A stretch of 64,000 nt of DNA, taken from contig NC_064217.1 of NCBI RefSeq assembly GCF_023101765.2, forward strand, positions 3,596,001 to 3,660,000. The letters are read 5' to 3'. Position 1 is the stretch's first letter, and every line of letters begins with the position of its first letter. Made by a program: the position numbers and the translations under genes. This document shows positions 55,443 through 64,000 of the stretch, piece after piece. A model generated the notes under the pieces. That model saw nothing but the letters and a program-made list of their open reading frames with translations. It was not told the origin of the DNA and did no database searches. This DNA comes from Spodoptera frugiperda. Lineage: Eukaryota; Arthropoda; Insecta; Lepidoptera; Noctuidae.

Positions 55443-57535
55443 TCACGCCGTAGAGTTGGCAGAAATCGAGTGTTTCAACTTGCTGTCTATGATGATTTCG
55501 TCTCCTGACCTGATGTTGTAGGAGTACAGCTGCTTCGTGGGGTACCTCATCTCCTCGGGACCCTGAAAAGGCTTCAGAAATAATGTAAACTGTTAATAGT
55601 AAACAAAAGCACACCTATGTTAATGCACCTAGGGTTAATATTTGGGCGGTAGGTGGCCAAAAATAGTTTTTATTACAGGTACATAAGATGTACTTTTGAC
55701 TTCAAAGTTAGCAATGATTTTAGTAAAATGTAGGTATAAAACCACATTACATAAATGTGGTTTTATACAAAATGATGTTGGAGCCATGATTTTTAAGTAA
55801 AAAAACAAACAACCAATAACAAAATTAAACCCGTGATATTTTTAGGAACTCAAATTATTTTCCCTTTTTCATGCAAATTAAGTTTCAAAGTAAAATATGA
55901 AATTATTATTTTCACCTGAGAATCTCGTAGTTCTTGATCGACGTAGAAGAGTCTCATTTTAGAAGCGGGGAAGCCAGCCATCCGTTCTAGCCGTGTCTTC
56001 AGGTCAGATACAGTTCTAAAAACAGTAAAAATATTGTAATTTATCAGCTGAGAGAAGAGAACAGAGAAAATAAGTGTTGTAAGCCGCAAATGCGATTCCC
56101 GATTGAATAAGTACCTAGGTATTATTGGGTTTCACGGGAAGTGGCTCCGTAATGTGTTTAAAAAACGCTGCGTGCTTTATAGGTTATAGGTACGATAGGT
56201 ACTTGCTTGTATCTTTGTAAGTGTACTTACTAAAAAATATATCAAGTCAAATTCGGTAGAAAATACCTGTAAACGTCGACGGTGCGTACTTCGCTGTGGT
56301 CGCCACACGTGAAGGTGATTTGTACGCGCTTCTCCGGCCTAAGGTCCACAGACACGAGAGGATCCAGTTTACCATGGACGCCCACCAACTCCCAATATCT
56401 GGAAAGTGTTAATAAAGAGCATGAATTATGTAGAATTTCGTAGTTTGACTGTACGGTGAGCGCCTGCAGAACAAATTTTTGAGTGATCTACATATAGGTA
56501 GGATAACTTGTTGTTTCTGGTCTAAGTGATGTGTTGTCAACTAGCACCCATGACATAGAAGGAAATCCTAAAGCAGGGCCAGGTACCTACTTAAGTACCT
56601 ATGTTTTTACCGCATAAAGCGTAAATCCTCATTTCTTACAAATAACTTGGTAATAAAATTCATCCAATAAAGGAACTACAAACAATCTTACAATCGTAAA
56701 GTAAAATAAGGTGCGGGAGTGATATTTTGTTTATTCGGTATTCCTAAGTCAACACTAGCAGGTCTCATTAGCATATCTGTATTTAGTCATTTAGGTCAGC
56801 ACTTCATATTGGCAGAGACCTCGCCTCCACCGTTTGTTATTGAATGAACCTTCAGACTAATCTTTGTAATTTACATGGATGAAGTTGCAGGATTACCTAC
56901 GCTTATTGGCATATGTATGTGGCGTCTATTAAATAACATCATACTATAGGTAGATTATCTAATTCAATAATAAGTATTTATTCCATAACATGTGGAATAA
57001 TTAAGTATTTATTTTCAAAAGTCCATAGGTAAGTACGCTAATATCGTTGGCATTTTCTTTCAGTCGACTTTTGAGTAACAAAGCGACTATACCAGGGCTT
57101 CCCAAACTATGGGTCAATGGGTCCCAACCCATTGGTGGGTCGCAAGTGAATTCTTAGTGGTCGTTGTCTGTACAAGACGCACACAACCATTCTGTATTCA
57201 ATGTTTGACATTGGTAACGGTTTAATTTCTTGAAAGTAGCTTCTGAGTTTGAAAACTTGATTTAGATAGGTCGTAGTACAGATAACTTTGTGAACCACTG
57301 GACTATACTATAAATAAATATGGTACCGCTAAACTAGGTACCATACTTACCTATCAGGACGGTCAGACTCAGGTTTCTCCATGTAGTATCGAATGAATGC
57401 TCTCTCAGCCGCGTCCCTCTCTTCAATTGGTACAGCCCCACCTCCGTTCAGGGTTCTCACGTGCGGCAGCCGAGCTACCAGTAACAACCGTCTCTCGTGC
57501 TCCGTGGACTCCACACGGTCCCATAACGGCCAGCC
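55443..57535 (-). CDS. Tbcel: TBCEL-like tubulin chaperone cofactor, last four exons (partial)
   Basis: Exons 57351-57535, 56267-56398, 55916-56015 and 55443-55562, in frame, 178 residues to the stop. The sequence holds the end of the leucine-rich-repeat region (ERRLLLVARLPHVRTLNGG, ERDAAERAFIRYYMEKPES), then a linker YWELVGVHGKLDPLVSVDLR, and a C-terminal ubiquitin-like domain (TVSDLKTRLERMAGFPASKM, RLFYVDQEL, GPEEMRYPTKQLYSYNIRSG, DEIIIDSK). This order and wording match tubulin-folding cofactor E-like proteins, which act on tubulin stability in the cytoplasm. TBCE itself is the main alternative, but it has a CAP-Gly domain that would lie upstream and out of sight. No 5' exons are recognised up to 64000. 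Confidence 0.8.
57093..57300. mobile_element. 208-bp hAT-type MITE with 8-bp target duplication
   Basis: Ends CAGGGCTTCCCAAACTATGG and TTTGTGAACCACTG, imperfect inverted repeats of the hAT kind. GACTATAC is duplicated at 57085-57092 and 57301-57308. It lies in the TBCEL intron, on the left of exon 57351-57535. No coding capacity. Confidence 0.85.
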
Positions 57536-58070
57536 CTGGAAAGTGCAAAGAGAACATTAAGTTAAAAAAATATTTAAAATCGACACAAATATCGAATTGG
57601 GTGTGACAGGAGTGGGTCTTTAAAAATATGTAAATAATATAAGTAAAATAATTATTTTCTTCTATTGTATTATATTATGAAATTCTATCTAGCAAGTTAT
57701 AAGACGCTTATAAAAAGATATTTGGTATTCCTTAAGTATTCACGAAAACAACTATGTAAAATGGATAAAACATTTCACCACATAAATAAAACAATAAAAA
57801 ACATCATAAACGTCTTTGTATGGAGACGTCTGGAGGTCAAATTGGTTCGAGGTTCGAAAAGTCCTTTCTCAAAGACGTTTTGCTTGCATATTTCTCAGAA
57901 ATTTTATAGTGAGTCACACAATAAAATGAAATTCATGTTCATTATGGTAAATATGTTATAAAAATAATAAATTACATAATTATAGTAAAAAGTATTAAGA
58001 AAAAAATAAAAATAAACAGTAAACTTAGATTGCGTTACAAAAAAAGTTAATAAAAATGGACAAAAAGATA

Positions 58071-58143
58071 TGCCCCGGGTGAGGATCGAACTCACGACCT
58101 TAAGATTATGAGACTTACGCGCTGCCTACTGCGCCACCGAGGC
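58071..58143 (-). tRNA. tRNA-Met (CAT), elongator type
   Basis: A 73-nt cloverleaf on the minus strand without intron. The acceptor stem GCCTCGG/CCGGGGC pairs fully with one G-U; D stem GCGC/GCGC; anticodon stem TAAGT/TCTTA around loop CTCATAA with anticodon CAT; T arm GTGAG-TTCGATC-CTCAC; discriminator A. A TTTTT run for Pol III termination follows within about 5 nt (58062-58066 on the plus strand as AAAAA). The complete fold and terminator argue for a real gene and against a SINE head. Confidence 0.92.
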
Positions 58144-59150
58144 CGGTGTTCATGATGCTAAAATAGATATACGCTATATAGAGGACATGTTACATATAGG
58201 ATACAAACACGTTTTGTATTTTTTTTTTATTAGATATCTTATTGTTGCGCACTTTATCAGTATAGAGTGTACACTGTTTTTTTGCAATCACATATGAAAA
58301 GCGATAAGCAACAGATATTATTATGTACTTTTTTATTATTACGTGCCAGTTTTTTTGTACTAAGTGTAATTATATTTTACCCAGGTGTTATAACATAGTT
58401 TGACCGTTTAAGCTAAGTACTAGCAGACACTAAAGTAGTTAGGTATCTATATATATAACATTTTAATTTATCAATAACAATAAGTTCCCTATAAAATAAT
58501 CCCGAAGTCACTCACGACTGTAAAGGATTACGGAATAAAACAAAAAGTCGTAGATTTAAATTGAATAGCTTTTTGTTCATCTCAAGGTTCCGTGAGGATC
58601 AAGTTTCCTTGTAGGGCGCGCGGATCGATACGAAGCCATTCGTTGCTATTCCAACGGGTTACGATAATATCTTCATCTAGGTATTTATGACGGATTCATG
58701 TCTACTTATGATATGTTCCCAGGCTTTGTGTTTCTAGCCACAGAATCCTGTATGATTGAAAACTTTCTATTTAAATTAATATGTATGTAAGCCAAATCCA
58801 TCAACAGCAAATTAATGAACTTTACGTGCAAAAACATTAATTAAATCCCGTTTTTTTTACACCCACATAACATCGTATATCTAATTCAAAACTAACATAG
58901 TGAAACATCATAGAAAGTGAATACTTCATTACAAAAGTCAAGAGCAAACCTACACAGAAATATGCAAACTATAGTCTGAGATAAGTGCCCTAAAGTTTGA
59001 AACGTTATTCCACTAACAATAAAGGCTAAAATGAGTAATAACTCCTAAGGATACACTGCGAACAAAATTAGCTCTAATAGTTAAGGCTTTTGAGTTTAGT
59101 TTCTAATATTTTGAACAGTCCTTTGTTCTCCCCTAGCTTAGTATGAGAGA
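58144..59150. other. Non-coding spacer right of the tRNA
   Basis: A+T-rich sequence with no gene, tRNA or clear repeat that I can name. It may be TBCEL intron or upstream DNA. Confidence 0.35.
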
Positions 59151-59460
59151 TCTTTGAGCGTGCGTTCAACCTCGCTCGCCTGTTTTGCCTAAAAACGGAA
59201 GGCGGAATCACCTTTGCATACATCAAGCCCTATGGAGATTACTGTTGCCGCATGTTTTTACCCGACTGCCAAGGAAGGGTTATGTTTTTCGCGCGTATCT
59301 TGTATGTATGAGCCTAATATTCTTTATTACCTCATTTCTTCGAAACGGCTTGATGGATTTCGACAATCAGGGTATCGTTGGATTCGTCTTAATTACCCAA
59401 GTGTTCTTAGATATGTGACGTAAAACAAAAACCAACATGGCGGCCGTGAGGCGCCCTAGA
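59151..59460 (+). repeat. Lepidopteran TE fragment (ACCCGACTGC family)
   Basis: TTTTTACCCGACTGCCAAGG, GGTTATGTTTTTCGCGCGTA, CGAAACGGCTTGATGGATTT and AAGTGTTCTTAGATATGTGA. A familiar moth repeat without an intact frame. A weaker TE tail (GACTAGCGACCCGCCCTCGC) is at about 59728-59850. Confidence 0.5.
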
Positions 59461-60242
59461 TAGGAGTAAAAAAAAAAATTTTTTTTGTTTGCTACAATAT
59501 GGGTATCAAATTAAAGAGCTCATCATGAGGATTCCAAAATGGTATATCACTGACATATAGAAAAAAAATACTATGTGCAATTATGTTCTTTATTATCCAA
59601 ACTAAATACTCGTATAGGTACTACGCGACGCGATTGACTAGCGGTGTCTGAACTTAAAAGTGAAAAGTGATAATAAAAGTACGTCTTAACTAAATTATTT
59701 ACAATGAATTTATTTATAAATAAAGGACTAGCGACCCGCCCTCGCTTTGCTGAACGTTAAATAAGGAATCTATCTACATAGTCGTTTACATATAGCCCAT
59801 GCGACGCGTCAACTGTAAAGACCGTTTTTTGTCTAAAACTAGTAGAAATTTTGAAACAGTGTAAAGAGCAAATTTTATCTTCATTTAATGTAGAAAATTA
59901 ATAGACTATTTAAAAGGATAAGGATTAATACTATTACGGACAAAAACCCCTCACAATAAAAGATCCAAAAAAAATATTAAATAGTCCACACGACGAAAAT
60001 TCTTTTAAAGAATTAGACCGTTTACGAAATTTGTAAATAGTAAATTTTACTGCCCTTAATCCTTCTTCTTTTTCTAATTCCTTTACTCTCTTTGTGTTAC
60101 GCAATCAATCTAAAATAACTGGATCGACGTGTGTTATTTTTTTATTATCTTGGTATTGGAAGTAGTTCTCTCGTGTCGCGGGTGAAATCTTGAGAAACAC
60201 ATAGCCGTATTATAACTAACTAAAAAGTGTTAAATAAAAATA

Positions 60243-60695
60243 AATAAATTTAAAAAATAAAAAAACCCGACTGCATAAAAAACACTTTAAATAAAAACTG
60301 AAAATTAAAAAACAAGCTTAGTCTAAAAGTGTAGATAGCAATGTTATTACCACAAAATTAAATAATTTCATAATCAATACACAAAAAATAATAATCTTAT
60401 GCGAAACATAATTGAGTGTAACAGTCGGGACCCATTAAATAAACTAGACTAAAATCATTCATAATACCCATTAAATAAACTAGACTAAAATCATTCAATA
60501 TGGGTCCCGACTGTTGCACTCAATTATGTTTCGCATAAGATTATTATTTTTTGTGTATTGATTATGAAATTATTTAATTTTGTGGTAATAACATTGCTAT
60601 CTACACTTTTAGACTAAGCTTGTTTTTTAATTTTCAGTTTTTATTTAAAGTGTTTTTTATGCAGTCGGGTTTTTTTATTTTTTAAATTTATTTTT
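60243..60695. mobile_element. Foldback element with about 195-bp arms
   Basis: Left arm 60243 to about 60435 and right arm about 60502-60695 are near-perfect reverse complements. Both include AACCCGACTGCATAAAAAAC near the outside and CAGTCGGGACCCAT near the inside. The centre is a tandem pair of CCATTAAATAAACTAGACT units. No coding sequence. Confidence 0.8.
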
Positions 60696-60699
60696 ACCC

Positions 60700-63600
60700 T
60701 TTTCAACGCAAGGTTACATTTTTAAAACAACTTTGTTTATCTACCGATCGATTAAAACAATACCTACAGATTCAGAAAAAGAGTGAAGTCACTATGCATA
60801 ATTTTGTTATAAGACAAGGAGCATTTTGTGTACCGTAAAATCTATTTCCGTAAACATTTACTTTGACAAAACAGATGGTGTATTCACTAGAACATTTATG
60901 AGTATAAGTAGGTACTGACAAAATTTTGTCTCTTTTAAAGCCATTTAGATACTGGCTAGATCCATAAAGGTCGAACACGAATCAAAGCATACTTATTATT
61001 TAAAAAAAGAATCCACCTATCCTGTGACCGTTGCATTTGCAGAATTGACCCCACTCCTCAAATTGGCTGACTAACATCTGACAGGCTGACTACCCACGCG
61101 ACACGCGGGAGCGTTCACACACGACCGTTAAAAATTTAAACGGTTATAATTTAAGGTTCCGTTCCAATCGGTAACAGCCCCGTTCTGAATCATTGAGTTT
61201 ACCGTATCGATTGCATTGTGTCAACAGATGTATGTAATAATATATTGAACAACTAATTGATTAAATTGCATTTTATACTGATATCTTGTCAACATTGCTT
61301 CACTAATCCCTTTCATAGTTCGTATCAGTCAATATTCTTGTTTTATTCAAGATCATTACGACTATAGATTCTGACGAACATAATTTCTCTATATTCTCAG
61401 CAATTCGAGTTGCAATCATAACTTAAAGCAGGTTCTAGGTAATCATAATTTTAATACTTATGCATAATTATTATCTAAATTGCAACGTTGCATAAATTAT
61501 TATTAATGTAATATTAGTTAAACACCTGTTACTAGTAAATGTATCTAATAAACTAACGGTAGATACTAATCACTAGGCAAACACGTGATTATTAGCCAAA
61601 CGATTACAAACAGCTATTTAGAATAAATGCTAAAACCAGTTTCATTTACATAAGAAACAGCGCTTATTATGTATATTTCCTTATACATCCTCATTTCGAT
61701 GTTGATATCAAACAATACGCAACTAACCTAAACTATTCAAACATGTTCAGTAACCATATAAATTAAAAACAAAGGGTCACGATGCACTCAGTAAATAGTC
61801 ATAAACAGCAGCTTAGTCACGGAATACATTAATAAGTAAATAATAATTAAGTATAACCAGTCTTCGAGATACCGCGATCAAACAGCACCTACCCAAGTAC
61901 CCACGTAATAAGACAAAGAACTAGGAAATATTTCGTACATACTTAGACTTACATATCGTTGTTAGTACATACATAATAATCCTAGCGTGACGTAAAAGGT
62001 GTAAGAAAGAATGAATCATTTCTCGTTTGTGAGTTATGAGTAAAAAGCCTTCATATGGACCGACTTGCGTTAAAAATGCTTTGTTGTTCTTCTATGTTGT
62101 AAGATTTAATGTAGGTACTTTAATAACTTACGAGTTCTTCAACTAGTAAGTATCAGAAGTCAAATAAGTAAAGGTCGTCATAATAAGAATGCCAGGGTTG
62201 AAATGAAGGACCTTGTGCGCTTGGCAACAATGGCGAGCCACTTCACAAATAGAATAAAAAACAAAGAAACCAGAAATTGCAAAATGGAGGCATTTCTATA
62301 AAAGGGAAAGGTATTTTGGAAAGTTAGTCTTGTCTTTCCTCAAATGCCATTCCGTCCTTTGCAGCTGACAATGAACTTGTACATGCTATTTTATTAAACC
62401 CATATTTCATCCAGCTCAAGGGCAAAAGGACTCTGACGTCATTTACACCCGCCTACTATGATGCATGAACAGTCTCCAGTCTCTCGTCTGGGCCATTATT
62501 ACCCCATATTCGAGATGGTAGCTCATAAAAATTCACAATGGTTGCGGACAAAATTTTGCCTAAAAAGCTAAATGCCAAAAATGTTCCAATTTACCTACTT
62601 TCAACTTGGCAAATAGTTTTGTAACATCCGCCTACACTCGGAGCTTTGCAACGATAATATTATGGTGCCATAGTGATTAAGGTTATGTTTAGTATATAAA
62701 AAACATTAAGGATAGAGGATCGCAATTATTGCGTTTCTTTTGTAAGAATTTCTTTCTTGTAGTTGTTCGGTTGAATTCGTCATATCTTATAGGAGTAGAA
62801 AAAATCAATTTATTACTGAGTCTTCCATCACAACTACCGAAAGATCGAACAAATCCGATAGTGGTAACACATTCACCTTTAAGACTGCAGTAAAATCGAA
62901 TTAGCTGTTACTAAAGGGAAACTACTGCATTGCGTGTGAAGGAAACTACCTAAGTGCCCTTTACAATGTTAATATAAACACTTGAGCAATTGTCTGTGCA
63001 ATGGACCGGTTTTTATCGATAGCAAGTGATTTTATATACTAGTTTACAAGTCGTTGTTTATCAGCGCTACAGTTTTAATGAGTTCTATCATCAACCATCA
63101 ACCAAACTATAAAATTATATTGCTTCTCCAAATTACTAGGTTGGTACTGAAAATACATATTTTAAATACAGTATAAAATAAGGAGCCAAGTTCTTGTTCA
63201 ATTTGACCTCCAAATATATTTTTAATAAGGCCAAAATTGCTTACTTCACCGAACCATTTGTTCGTATCCCTTCCCTTGAGCACAATATTTCCTGTGTACC
63301 TATAGGTAGTAAATATATTATATTCTACCCTTGTACTGAACGGATGATACACAAAGGAGTTGGAATACTTAATGTTAAGTGTGGATGATCGAGGGACAGT
63401 TGACCTAATATATCAAAGCGCCGTGGAATAATGAATTCATAGGTCACGACTGCGACACGATGGCGACATTAGAATCCTCTATGAAGACACTACCAATGTT
63501 TATTTAATAGCTATAAGAAGCATATTAGAATGAACAATTTGACAATAATAAACAAAGACTAACTGACACGAGGAGAGCTTAAGGTGACGTAATATTTGTG

Positions 63601-64000
63601 CAGTCCATGAGTAAGGGACTTTCAACTTTATTCACACTGGTAGGTACTTGAGAACTTGAGAACACTGAACAGTGAACACGAATGAGAATTCTAATGCATC
63701 CCACCTTTTGTGTTGGAGTAGGGGCACTCCAACAAAAGCCAGAATTAATCACGCGACGCCAGACAGGCACGCGAGGAAGATATTGCTACCTAGAGGCTTC
63801 GACATAAGTCCGTAAAATATCTCGTCTCTACAGTTCTCAGTCACCCACACAACGAAATTCCTACATTTAATCAAATATCAAGTAATTTTCTGACAATGGC
63901 AGTTATGGAAGTAAATCTCCATAACTATGAAGTGTTGCTGCAGGTATAAAACGTCCATATCTTTTATTAACTGGTGTTATAGTGCATTTCACGTTACGGC
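60700..64000. other. Gene-poor right end of the window
   Basis: Moderately A+T-rich DNA with only short chance ORFs. I see no exon with family similarity, no tRNA and no clear transposon. It could be a long intron of the TBCEL gene, whose 5' exons are missing from the window. Confidence 0.4.

Noticed and set aside
59185..59423. Overlapping 69-77 codon ORFs
   Set aside because: They lie inside a recognised moth repeat and show no protein family.
63107..63770. Short ORFs at the right end as TBCEL 5' exons
   Set aside because: No leucine-rich-repeat pattern or CAP-Gly sequence in any of them.

Overview
This is a eukaryotic, insect and almost certainly lepidopteran (moth or butterfly) nuclear window. 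The genes are split by GT-AG introns into many small exons. The A+T-rich non-coding DNA is full of repeat types I recognise from Lepidoptera: tRNA-derived SINE remnants, Helitron-like elements, RTE/Jockey-type LINE fragments and palindromic MITEs. The best protein matches are to animal orthologues. I cannot name the species.

Layout, left to right. (1) 1-4.6 kb: the first three coding exons of an RMND5-like CTLH E3-ligase subunit (minus strand, running off the left edge), divergent from an intronless prohibitin-2 gene (plus), then a convergent NDUFV3-like complex I subunit (minus). (2) 6.3-23.9 kb: a 29-exon ATRX/XNP chromatin remodeller (plus). I reconstructed it exon by exon; the exons add up to one frame of 2105 codons plus stop. 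Its introns hold a truncated duplicate of exon 21 next to a LINE fragment, a Helitron and a palindromic MITE. It is followed by about 2.8 kb that is probably 3'UTR. (3) 26.8-29.2 kb: a cluster of transposon remnants. (4) 29.2-29.8 kb: an intronless CENP-M-like kinetochore gene (minus). (5) 30.4-50.7 kb: a tandem array of lysosomal-type GH20 beta-N-acetylhexosaminidase genes, all on the minus strand. It holds two complete 10-exon genes (573 and 542 aa) and, between them, an isolated pair of intact 3' exons. The spacers and introns contain nested transposons, including two related TA-flanked elements with arrays of a short subterminal motif. (6) 51.5-54.3 kb: a single-exon REV1 translesion polymerase gene (plus). 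(7) 55.4-57.5 kb: the last four exons of a TBCEL-like tubulin chaperone gene (minus). Its 5' exons are not recognisable in the window. A tRNA-Met(CAT) gene lies at 58.1 kb. (8) 58.2-64 kb: non-coding DNA with repeats and a large foldback element.

The genes do not form one pathway. Three of them (ATRX, CENP-M, REV1) act on chromosomes, but neighbourhood in an insect genome is weak evidence of shared function. No secure new molecular system is visible. The most interesting points are the extra hexosaminidase terminal-exon pair, the duplicated ATRX exon, the paired TA-flanked element families (one with its empty site preserved nearby), and an eight-fold short linear motif in the ATRX N-terminal exon. 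All coordinates and splice sites were read by eye, without alignments or transcript data.
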